64,000 nucleotides of DNA from Asparagopsis taxiformis. Taxonomy: Eukaryota; Rhodophyta; Florideophyceae; Bonnemaisoniales; Bonnemaisoniaceae. The position numbers and the translations under genes were made by a program. This document shows, piece after piece, positions 1-9,404 of this stretch (the stretch's first letter is position 1; the number at the start of each line of letters is the position of its first letter). Under the pieces are notes generated by a model. That model had not been told where the DNA came from and did no database searches. It saw nothing but the letters and a program-made list of their open reading frames with translations. The stretch spans positions 1 to 64,000 of the forward strand of contig JALQPE010002841.1 of assembly GCA_030407315.1 (NCBI GenBank), read 5' to 3'.

Positions 1-7
1 CCTGGTT

Positions 8-240
8 CGTCTGTGTTCTCGGAAATGGACGCGGACGTCCACAACCTCTAGTACACCTAGTATTACTAGGCGGACGTCCATGTTCTCCAGTATTTTTGGA
101 TGTCCGCCTAGAACCGGACGTCCATGCGGTCTAGTACGTCTAGTATTACTAGGGCGACATTCATTGTTTCTAGTACCACGGATGTCCCCCTCGGGATGGA
201 CTTCCGCCATGTCTATGTCCACCTAGGACGGGCGCCGGTT
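8..240. repeat. Left terminus of giant element, with inverted-end motif and sub-terminal repeats
   Basis: The sequence opens with TCTGTGTTCTCGGAAATGG followed by ACGCGGACGTCC. The same string, with two substitutions, occurs in reverse complement at 23,251-23,283. Behind it come repeated GGACGTCC palindromes (33-40, 72-79, 116-123) and CTAGTA motifs (around 48, 57, 132, 141 and 171). This layout, a short terminal inverted repeat plus sub-terminal repeats, is typical of DNA-transposon ends. A second left end of about 97 percent identity by eye starts at 61,538. Only about 8 bases of flank are visible, so a target-site duplication cannot be judged. Confidence 0.65.
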
Positions 241-349
241 CAGAAATTCAAAAATTTCGACCCCAGAAATTTCTGCCGCCGTGCTCGACATGGATGTCCG
301 CATCCATCACGGCGACCACTCTATTTTTCCTTGTCGGTCGACTCCAATT

Positions 350-1640
350 TCGTCTTTAATTTTTTCATCCTCTCGCTCACACCCCCTTCCTGTTGGTGCT
401 CACCTCCCGTACTGTACCTCAAACACCCCCAATACCACTCTAGCACGCATTTTCAGATACCTATCCCCGCTTCCACGGTGCACACCTCCATTCCATACCT
501 ACTTTTCTGCTCTACCGTACAGATTTCGTATAACCAGTCCTCATACTACCTCAGAATAGGGCAAAACACCCCCTATCTCCTCGACCATGCTCTCCCCCAT
601 CACCTTTGAAACGTATTGTTCTTCAGTACCCTCTCTCCTCTACCCTCAACCCCTCTCCTTCGCCCTCTACACAAACTTCCCCTGCAGCTTACTCTTCCAA
701 AACCTCTCACTCCCCATCCCGTACCCGACCTGCTCCACCCCTCCCTCCCTCAGCTGCTCCATGCCCCCACGCCATCCGCATCTTCGATACCGTATACACC
801 CACCACCGGCCCACGCTCCCGCACTGCGGGGTGGCTCCCCCGCCGTATCCCCAGAAACCTCCCGCTCTGAAAACATATCAACCCCCCACTTCGCACCCTT
901 CCTCCCACTCCCCTCCCTCCCCAAATACAATAACCCCCTTCTTCTCCATCACATCCCCACTCACCACAGCCAGAACAGACGCCACCCCCTCCCCTTCTTT
1001 CTCCTCACTTTCCTAAAACCCCTCCTCTCGGCGCCTTCAACCGCACCCTCCTACGGTCCCACCTAAACACCTCCTCCGCCCTCACTACCCCAACACCCCG
1101 CAGCGTCTCCCCAATCCCCATAATATGCTTGTCGGCACTCCTCTCCGAATCACAATCCATTCTAAACCCGCACTCCGTACATTTCCACCTCCCCCTGTAC
1201 CATCCCAAGATTCCATCCCCCCACAGAACACATCCTCATACCACAGAAGAATTTTCTTCCTCTCATACCTCATCCTTAAAACCTCCATCAGCTCCATGTA
1301 AATTTCGATGAAAATATTTTCTCTACTATGCAATCTCAAACATGTATGAGCCTATGCCTTTCCGCTTTGTCAACCCTGAATATTGGTACTCATGTATTCA
1401 TAAAATAGGGCCACCCACATCCCTATCCCGTTCTGCAAGCTTTACAAACCACTAGACGCATACTCCACAACTATACAACAAACACACTCTCGCTATTTCA
1501 GACGACGCGGTACACAAGTAGCGTAGTGTCAACCTTCCGTGACGCCTTCCCTGATGCGTACAAGTGGGAAACACGTCTAGACGTATATCAGAACTGAGTG
1601 CGGGAATTTTCGGCACAGGAGATGCTGGGACCAAATTGAT
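350..1640. repeat. Pyrimidine-rich left arm of the element, shared with 61,890-63,190
   Basis: This stretch is strongly C+T rich and G-poor on the plus strand, especially 540-1,270. It is repeated nearly base for base at 61,890-63,190, so it belongs to the element and not to the flank. Long open frames on the plus strand are low-complexity (Pro, Ser, Leu, Thr rich), and the copies differ by indels that shift these frames. I do not regard them as genes. A short minus-strand frame with a cysteine pair is listed separately. Confidence 0.6.
1005..1229 (-). CDS. Possible small protein fragment with CxxC motif
   Basis: A minus-strand frame with no ATG start reads a protein-like stretch: a WKCTECGF cysteine pair, then a charged segment ending in DKHIMGIGE, then a basic tail. 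The pattern C-x2-C followed by His about 18 residues later resembles half of a zinc-binding site. The copy at 62,488-62,736 keeps the frame open with few changes but runs on into a different tail. Against it: no ATG, a stop just upstream, and a purine-rich strand that favours long random frames. It could be the remnant of an accessory gene of the element. Confidence 0.25.
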   Translation of the reverse strand, partial: VLWGDGILGWYRGRWKCTECGFRMDCDSERSADKHIMGIGETLRGVGVVRAEEVFRWDRRRVRLKAPRGGVLGK

Positions 1641-3560
1641 TTTTCGGAAATTTTAGAATTTCTGGGCTGGCCAGCAATGCAATCGAGCTGGACATCCACC
1701 GGACGTCCATTTCAGGTTGGTCGCGAGAGGGTGGGGCGGGACCATGATGAAACAAGGACCAAGACCTTTCCCTGACGTGTTGAGCCTGAAATCGACCCTT
1801 TGAGACGCGATTTTGGCTTACAGTTGGTGCTAATAGAAGCCAGTGATAGCCCCGATCGGGGCGGCAGCCGGCTCCGGCTTACAGTTGGTGCTTACAGACG
1901 CCAGTGATAGCCCCCGATCGGGGCCGGCGGTCGGTTCCTGGGCCGTTGTGGCCAAATTAGACACCCTGATTTGAATTAAAATTTGGGCTATTCTCAAAAA
2001 CATGCACATGTGAACATGTTTTTGAGATGGGGGTGTGCCGTACGGCACAATCGACCGCCCAAATCGTTGATTTTTGCAAGATTTTTTGTGCCCGAAATTT
2101 TAGAATTTCTGGGCTGGCCAGCAGTGCATCTGAGCTGGACATCCACCGGACGTCCATTTCAGGTTGGTCGTGTGCTGCCTACATCCACGCATTGCAGAAA
2201 CTAAGCCAGCGGGTTCACTACTAATACAAAGTACACGGAATATGAGTAACGTGATAGGTGAGTAGTGTTTGTGTTGAGGGAGTAAGGCGGGACCATTATG
2301 AAACACGGAAGAAGATGCGTACCTAGCATAACTTAGGCTTGAAGCCTGGAATCGACCCATCTTTCGGCGCCATTTAGCCTCACAGTTAGTGCTTACAGAA
2401 GCCAGTGATGACCCCGCTCGGGGCGGCGGTCGGTTCCTGGGGCCGTTGTGGCCAAATTAGACACCCTGATTTGAATTAAAATTTGGGCTATTCTCAAAAA
2501 CATGCACATGTGAACATGTTTTTGAGATGGGGGTGTGCCGTACGGCACAATCGACCGCCCAAATCGATGTTTTTTGCAATTTTTCTGTGCCCGAAATTTT
2601 AGAATTTCTGGGCTGGCCAGCAATGCAATCGAGCTGGACATCCACCGGACGTCCATTTCAGGTTGGTCGTGAGAGAGCGGGGCGGGACCATGATGGAACA
2701 AGGACCAAGACCTGTCCCTGGCGTATTGAGCCTGAAATTGACCCTTCGTCAGACGCCATTTAGCCTTACAGTTGGTGCTTACAGAAGCCAGTGATAGCCC
2801 CGATCGGGGCCGGTGGCCGGTGCCTGGGGCCGTTGTGGCCAAATTAGACACCCTGATTTGAATTAAAATTTGGGCTATTCTCAAAAACATGCACATGTGA
2901 ACATGTTTTTGAGATGGGGGTGTGCCGTACGGCACAATCGACCCGCCCAAATCGTTGATTTTTGCAAGATTTTTTGTGCCCGAAATTGTAGAATTTCTGG
3001 GCTGGCCAGCAGTGCATCTGAGATGGACATCCACCGGACGTCCATTTCAGGTTGGTCGTGTGCTGCCTACATCCACGCATTGCAGCAACTAAGCAGGCGA
3101 GTTCACTACTCATACAAAGTGCACGGAATACGAGTAACGTGATGGGTGAGTAGTGTTTGTCGTGGAGGAGTAAGGCAGGACCATGATGGAACAGGGGAAA
3201 CGATGTCACCCTAGCATAACTTAGGCTTGAAGCCTGGAATCGACCCATCGTTAGGCGCCATTTAGCCTTACAGTTAGTGCTTACAGAAGCCAGTGATGAC
3301 CCCGCTCGGGGCGGCGGTTCCGGTGCCTGGGGCCGTTGTGGCCAAATTAGACACCCTGATTTGAATTAAAATTTGGGCTATTCTCAAAAACATGCACATG
3401 TGAACATGTTTTTGAGATGGGGGTGTGCCGTACGGCACAATCGACCGCCCAAATCGATGTTTTTTGCAATATTTTTTGTGCCCGAAATTGTAGAATTTCT
3501 GGGCCGGCCAGGAATGCATCTGAGTTGGACATCCACCGGACGTCCATTTCAGGTGATCGT
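1640..3560 (+). repeat. Array of palindrome-rich modules (left block, alternating long and short units)
   Basis: At least four copies of one module are present. Each contains, in order, GGCC-gttgt-GGCC, a 34-bp hairpin with arms CTCAAAAACATG and CATGTTTTTGAG around CACATGTG, the palindrome GTGCCGTACGGCAC, the motif CTGGCCAG and the string GGACATCCACCGGACGTCC. The hairpins lie at 1,993-2,026, 2,493-2,526, 2,880-2,913 and 3,383-3,416, so spacing alternates about 500, 387, 503. Two unit types alternate. The long one contains the text around CTGCCTACATCCACGCATTG and the short one the text around GGGACCATGATGGAACAAGG. Minor open frames here are repeat readings, not genes. Confidence 0.85.
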
Positions 3561-3828
3561 GTATCGTGCACGTCCAGCCATTACCAGAAGCAAGTTGGCG
3601 ATGAAGCACGTATAAACCCAATTGTTCTGCTATTTCTAGCATAGACCATCGAGTCTAGAGATGTGAGGGAATCGTCCTGGAATCATGCTCCAACCCACTA
3701 GGGAATGGACAATCTAGTTTGAAAGCATGGAACGGAAGTGCATTATAGTAGGTTCATAGATTGAAAGTGATAAAGGAGATGATTATATTCTCGATAATTG
3801 TTTGCTAAAGTAGTTGTTGTTAAGATAT

Positions 3829-5012
3829 CTAGCCGTCGGAAAACTGTTCTTCCTCTTCGTCCTCACTATGATAGTGAACTAGATATCCAGGTTGTCCCGG
3901 CAGAAGAGGCACTACCGGGGCCACACTCGGTGTGTGCATTACATCCTTGCGAGGTTCTGTCGTCTTCATCCGCATCATTCGGAGCTGCCCTGTCTTCGGC
4001 CTACCATCTTTCTTGACCGGGATGGGAACAACTGTCTTGTGGCGAACATTGACAGGTGCCGGTTGACTTTGCCTTGCAGACCGGCGCGGAGCATTGGCGA
4101 TGACTTCTTCTTCGAATCCCAACCGCCTGATGAAACCAAACGAAACATTGTCGGGAATCGGATACGACGCATTCCTGAAATACGTGTGATACCTCGTTGT
4201 CGTGTGTGACACAACTCTGTCGACATGCCCTGCCCCGGCATGTTGTACATGGCCGTGACCGATGAAGACTGAACGTGGCGGAACGATTACCTTCTTCAGC
4301 TTCATCGTCTTGGCGTACATATCTAATTCCAGCGCTTTGGAAAAGACGTACTTGTGGGACCCTGGACACACCCAGATAGGGAATGGGTCATCTCCGTTGG
4401 CAATAACAAAGTAACCCGGAAGTTGATCTTTGCGGTCGCGAGGAGGAACAGGGAAATCATTGTGTGGGACCTGCCGAGGACACCCCTTTCCCGTTATCAA
4501 AAACCGTCCCCCAGATGCCGGCATGACAAGTTTTTCTCCCGGTAAACCGCACTCCTCCAGCCCTATCAGCCGGACAAGGATTCCCAACCACACATCCAGC
4601 AGGGCTCGCCGCGTCACAAACTTGAACCGGTCGATATGCGTCTCGTCGTTCTCTGCATAGTCAACCAGGCAGTGGCGCGTAGACGTGAAGCGAGCCCTCC
4701 CCTCATTCCGGTTCTTCTCATCTGTTTCATCGTCCCCGTATTGACAATGGGACTCCACAGCTGCCGGTTCCCAGGGTCCTTGTGCACCTGCTCCCCCTCC
4801 CACGTTCCCAAAAAGTACCGAAACAATTCCTGGTTAGGAATTTCTTCCATGAGACCCAAGTCAAAGGGGAACTTGTCCGACGCATCGAGGTAGCTTACAT
4901 CCGCGAAATTGTGCATCACCGTATACCCTCGCTCGTTGATTTCCGTTCGGCAATTGTGGAAGTACGCCATACCAGTGCCGGCCTCATACGAATCCTTCCA
5001 GCTTGTAGACAT
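3829..5012 (-). CDS. 2-oxoglutarate/Fe(II)-dependent dioxygenase (one internal frameshift)
   Basis: The protein shows the double-stranded beta-helix core of 2OG/Fe(II) oxygenases. An N-terminal stretch begins INERGYTVMHNFAD. The iron site is His-x-Asp in QVPHNDFP, with the distal histidine in the GHGHVQHAGAG segment. An arginine 16 residues beyond it (TTTRYHTYF) suits 2OG binding. Between them lies a WVCPGSH strand typical of PhyH-like and DNA-demodifying relatives. The reading frame is broken once, near the CCCC run at 4,734-4,737, where a one-base change joins the N-terminal part (4,737-5,012) to the catalytic part (3,829-4,737). The first ATG of the domain is at 5,012, inside the 3' end of the ParB-like frame. 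A protein-like stretch extends upstream to about 5,063, so a direct fusion to ParB is equally possible. The C-terminus is basic, then acidic. The substrate is unknown; a nucleic acid base is my inference from context. Confidence 0.7.
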
Positions 5013-7759
5013 TCGCGCAACCTGGGCAAGTCCAGCCTCGAGGGTAGAAACGTCGATGTAGGCTCACACATCGCCTTGGCAGCCATCTTCCACGCTGCGA
5101 AGAACATCGGATAGACGTGATCGATTTCGAATAGCACACGAGCCCGATGTTCTTCCGGAATATGCAGCCCCTCAAACACAGGGTCCATCGCCACTTGCTT
5201 CAAATACCTCACCTCTCTGCCCTCCTCATCGATTTCCACACTCTCCAATAACAACCTGAGCTCAATCGGGGGCAGACAGCCAACCCTCACCGATGCGATG
5301 ACATCCGCGGGACGCTGCGCCAGATGATGCCCTTCGGCTCGGTCTTCGAAATCGTCAGGAAGAGACGGCATACGGTCGTCGAAGAGGAGGTCGTCTTCAG
5401 AAGGAGAGTCACGAACGATGTAACCGTCTTCATCGACTTCCACTCCTTCCGGAACAGTGAATGTAATTGTCACTTCGCGGACCCCCTTGCTTTCGACTTG
5501 GCCCTCGTCTGCACCCTGTTTGTCTTCCTCGTCCGAAGCGGTATGGACAGATTCTTGGTTGGAGGGAGTCGCACCAGCACGTTGGTTATCTTGGGGGACA
5601 ATCTCAACGGCAGAATCGGGGGAACGGGCGGAGTCTTCGTCAACCTCATCACCGGAAGCAGTGGCTTGTTGTTGATCGGTGGGTTTATCAACAACGGCCT
5701 GCTCTTCTTCCCCGGCGGATTGTTGTACCACAACCGGCTCTTCTTCCTCGAGGCGTGTGCTCCCCGTCGAGCGAAGTCGCTGTGAACGGCGGCGGATGCC
5801 ATGCGAAGCAGGCTCATGTTCGACATTCCGCTGCTTCTTGTGAGTGAGTCTCACATTGGCAGCAGAAGGGCGGCGTTTGCGTCGAGCCTTAGTCTTCTTC
5901 TTCAATGTCGGATTGAAAAACTCTTTCAAGTTCGTTTCCAAATCCTGTAAACGCGTGGTTCTCCGTCGCATTCGAACCTCACTGCTCCGGTCGTCCCCTC
6001 TATACATTGCAATGGCATTGGTGAGATGCCATTGCAACTCCTTCGGCTGCTTAACCGACCCAATTGCCATCTCTGTGCTCAGAAATGACTTGCGCATAAT
6101 ACTCTTTGGGCGCCCAAACGCAGCGTACAGAGAATTTGCTATTGCAGTCACGCGACGGACGTATGTATAAAAGTCGTTCACGTCAAAGCGTCCATCCGGA
6201 CGTCCGCCATGAGCAGGGTTCAAGTACTCCGAAAGACCACGCAAGACGAAGACAAAGTTTTCTTCCAGCAACTCGCGCACTATCTTGTGGTCCAGGTGCG
6301 TTATCCCAATCTCGTTGCGGCGCTCGGAATTGTTCAGCTCACGCAACACGTCGTCGAGAACAGGATGCTTCAGCGTTGCTATAGCCAAACGCGTCCACCG
6401 CCGAGCCGTGTTCGTCGAATTCATCATCCCCATGAACTGCGCCTCGAACAATGTTCGGATGACATCAGACTCACGCAAGTCGCCAGCGTTTTCCACGTTG
6501 TTTGCAACAGCAATCGTACGGATGAACTGCTGGATGGACGACAAGATTCGAACCAGGGAGCGCTCCGTCAGTTGCGTCCCAGTCGTATGGTTCGACTCTG
6601 CACTCTTGTGGATGATCTCATGAGGCTGGAGATCACTGTCGTCCTTGCGGCGAAGGTAGTACACATCCAGAGGCTGAGTAACCCAGCGCAAGCGGTTTGC
6701 CTCCTGTGGCAGCTTGGTTCTGTGCATACGGGTGAGGCGCGTGAAGTCATCCGCAATGCTATGCATAGCATTGAGACGATGCAGTCCGTCGATCACGGTC
6801 ACGTTCGCATTGGCATGGAATTTGCCATTCTGGAACAGACGCGTGTCGGCGGACAAATGCGTGTTCTGCGACCTCAGCACCGTCACAGTGATACGCGAAG
6901 AGCTCACATACCCCACCGCCAACATATTGTTGCGCAGGTCCTCCACGTGGTCTTCTTTGACATCGCGAAGGGTCACGGCCGGTTCCACTAGCTGCCTCAC
7001 CAACACAGTCGCTCCTTCTCCGACGTAATCCGACGTCACAAACTTGGGCACCATAATTTGCGTCCCCTGCTGCTCACGAATGCTTTCCGCCACCTCCGGT
7101 TCGTCGTCCACCTCGGTTACGTCCTGCGTAGTAGCTTCGGTGACGTTGGAGCGAGCAGGGTGCTTCGTGCCTCCACTGGAGGCTCTGGCAGAGCGAGCAG
7201 GGCGCTTCGTGCCTCCCGAAACCGGGACGGAGCGTGCTGGATGCTTCGTACCCCCCGAACCAGTGATTTCGCCTGCTGGACCGGTACTGGGCATCCGTCC
7301 CGAGCTGGCCTGGTTCGTCGCTGCTTTGAAGTTTGACGCTGCAGCAGGGGTACGAATGTCGCTAGAGCCATCCTCCGCAGCGGGGCGCATCATCCGAGTA
7401 TCCCAAGGGTAAAACGCCGCGGCGTATGCTCCACCCATCGTCTCCGGCGGTCCCTCGGCGCCATCAAACATGTACGGGAACGGGAGGTCCTTGAACTTGT
7501 CCTTAGTCGCAATGTTGCGCACGACGATATAGTCGGCCTCGTCGGTTTCCGGCAGCTTGTGGTTGTGCAGCGTGCGCGGAAGGCCAACATCGCCACCAGC
7601 AGTGCTCACCGAAGCCGTCCCAATATGCACAGCCGCACCGTCCACGTCCGCAAACAAGTCGACATCGACGCCGCGCTTGAGTCCGCGCGACTCCGCTGAC
7701 GCGCTCACTTGATCGCCGCAAACCGTTGAAAACAAACTGCTGAAATGCGTATCCGCCAT
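4916..7759 (-). CDS. ParB-like nuclease-domain protein, possibly fused to the downstream dioxygenase
   Basis: The ATG at 7,759 is chosen over upstream in-frame codons because it has a good context (ACC ATG G) and the residues before it do not look coded. Residues 1-240 are mostly low complexity and include three copies of GGTK(H/R)PARS at about 169-204. Residues 250-340 carry a ParB-like fold signature, with the block VIDGLHRLNAM matching the G-x-H-R motif of ParB/Srx domains. A helical region follows (400-640), then a basic stretch and a long acidic, low-complexity linker. Protein-like sequence ends near 5,063, where the frame passes by one base into the dioxygenase. The remaining C-terminal residues are probably out of frame. 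ParB domains are known as partners of DNA methylases in phages and mobile elements. Here it most likely provides DNA binding or nicking, which is inference. Confidence 0.7.
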   Translation of the reverse strand: MADTHFSSLFSTVCGDQVSASAESRGLKRGVDVDLFADVDGAAVHIGTASVSTAGGDVGLPRTLHNHKLPETDEADYIVVRNIATKDKFKDLPFPYMFDGAEGPPETMGGAYAAAFYPWDTRMMRPAAEDGSSDIRTPAAASNFKAATNQASSGRMPSTGPAGEITGSGGTKHPARSVPVSGGTKRPARSARASSGGTKHPARSNVTEATTQDVTEVDDEPEVAESIREQQGTQIMVPKFVTSDYVGEGATVLVRQLVEPAVTLRDVKEDHVEDLRNNMLAVGYVSSSRITVTVLRSQNTHLSADTRLFQNGKFHANANVTVIDGLHRLNAMHSIADDFTRLTRMHRTKLPQEANRLRWVTQPLDVYYLRRKDDSDLQPHEIIHKSAESNHTTGTQLTERSLVRILSSIQQFIRTIAVANNVENAGDLRESDVIRTLFEAQFMGMMNSTNTARRWTRLAIATLKHPVLDDVLRELNNSERRNEIGITHLDHKIVRELLEENFVFVLRGLSEYLNPAHGGRPDGRFDVNDFYTYVRRVTAIANSLYAAFGRPKSIMRKSFLSTEMAIGSVKQPKELQWHLTNAIAMYRGDDRSSEVRMRRRTTRLQDLETNLKEFFNPTLKKKTKARRKRRPSAANVRLTHKKQRNVEHEPASHGIRRRSQRLRSTGSTRLEEEEPVVVQQSAGEEEQAVVDKPTDQQQATASGDEVDEDSARSPDSAVEIVPQDNQRAGATPSNQESVHTASDEEDKQGADEGQVESKGVREVTITFTVPEGVEVDEDGYIVRDSPSEDDLLFDDRMPSLPDDFEDRAEGHHLAQRPADVIASVRVGCLPPIELRLLLESVEIDEEGREVRYLKQVAMDPVFEGLHIPEEHRARVLFEIDHVYPMFFAAWKMAAKAMCEPTSTFLPSRLDLPRLRECLQAGRIRMRPALVWRTSTIAERKSTSEGIR

Positions 7760-8097
7760 GGTTGTTGAGTTGGAAAGGAAAAGAGATGGTTGACGTTGAC
7801 GTATTCGAGTGATGTGGATGGTATGTTTCACGTTAAGTTGAAGAATGGTCGTGAACGCCAATCGCTGGAAATAATAACACAATACAACCGAAATTTTGTT
7901 AGGTACACACCTATCGTGACCGCTGGAATGCAAGACAGGCAATCGAGATGTGAGTGTCCGTTCAGAACGGGCCCGAGTCGGGCTCTCGAAACCTGACGAG
8001 GTGGCGTGAAGCAGGCAGTGTCCTTGATGTGTAATGTGTTAAAATTACAGCTGTCAAGCTAGGCGGCTTTTGGGGCGGCTGCGAGCACCCCTTTATC
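7760..8097. promoter_or_regulatory. Upstream region of the ParB-like gene
   Basis: This 340-bp stretch lies between the start of the minus-strand ParB-like gene and the middle module array and should hold its promoter. It has moderately AT-rich patches, but I see no clear TATA box at a convincing distance. No gene is supported. Confidence 0.3.
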
Positions 8098-9250
8098 CGG
8101 GGAACACCCTGATTTGAGTTAAAATTTGGGCTATTCTCAAAAACATGCACATGTGAACATGTTTTTGAGATGGGGGTGTGCCGTACGGCACAATCGACCC
8201 GCCCAAATCGTTGATTTTTGCAAGATTTTTTGTGCCCGAAATTTTAGAATTTCTGGGCTGGCCAGCAGTGCATCTGAGATGGACATCCACCGGACGTCCA
8301 TTTCAGGTTGGTCGTGTGCTGCCTACATCCACGCATTGCAGCAACTAAGCAGGCGGGTTCACTACTAATATAAAGTGCACGGAATATGAGTAACGTGATG
8401 GGTGAGTAGTGTTTCTGTTGAGGGAGTAAACACGGAAGAAGATTTCTCCCTAGCATAACTTAGGCTTGAAGCCTGCAATCGACCCATCTTCCGGCGCCAT
8501 TTAGCCTCACAGTTAGTGCTTACAGAAGCCAGTGATGACCCCGCTCGGGGCGGCGGCCGGTTCCTGGGGCCGTTGTGGCCAAATTAGACACCCTGATTTG
8601 AATTAAAATTTGGGCTATTCTCAAAAACATGCACATGTGAACATGTTTTTGAAATGGGGGTGTGCCGTACGGCACAAACGACCCGCTGAAATCGTTGATT
8701 TTTTACAATTTTTTTGTGCCCGAAATTTTAGAATTTCCGGGCTGGCCAGCAGTGCAATCGAGCTGGACATCCACCGGACGTGCATTTCAGGTTGGTCGTG
8801 AGAGAGTGGGGTGGGACCATGATGGAACAAGGACCAAGACCTGTCCCTGGCGTATTGAGCCTGAAATTGACCCTTTGTCAGACGCCATTTAGCCTTACAG
8901 TTAGTGCTTACAGAAGCCAGTGACAACCCCACTCGGGGCGGCGGTCGGTTCCTGGGGCCGTTGTGGCCAAATTAGACACCCTGATTTGAATTAAAATTTG
9001 GGCTATTCTCAAAAACATGCACATGTGAACATGTTTTTGAGATGGGGGTGTGCCGTACGGCACAATCGACCCGCTGAAATCGATGTTTTTTGCAATATTT
9101 TTTCTGCCCTGAATTGTAGAATTTCTGGGCTGGACAGCAATGCAACTGAGCTGGACATCCACCGGGCGTCCATTTCAACTTGGTCTTGTATTTTGCATCT
9201 GCACGCATAACAGCAACCAAGCAGTCAGGTTCACTGCTCGGACGAAGTGC
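8098..9250 (+). repeat. Array of palindrome-rich modules (middle block)
   Basis: Three modules lie in the same orientation as the left block, with hairpins at 8,136-8,169, 8,620-8,653 (one arm base changed) and 9,008-9,041, spaced 484 and 388. The long-short alternation of the left block is kept. The GGACGTCC site is intact only in the first copy (8,292-8,299) and mutated in the other two. The array sits exactly between the ParB/dioxygenase gene and the methyltransferase gene. Confidence 0.85.
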
Positions 9251-9404
9251 ACCTAGAGTGTGAACGATTGGTTTTTGACAGGCGAGTACTGCCGAATAGG
9301 TTTCACCTGGACTAATGGTGGCTGGACATTCTGCATTATATGATATACTTCAACTCTGGAACGTAGCTTTATTTGTAGTCGAAATGAAAACATCTTTCGT
9401 GACC

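Noticed and set aside
2393..3248. Frames of up to 213 codons with repeated peptide blocks such as HVHMCMFLRIAQ
   Set aside because: These are translations of the palindrome modules. The same peptide appears in every module copy and in both orientations.
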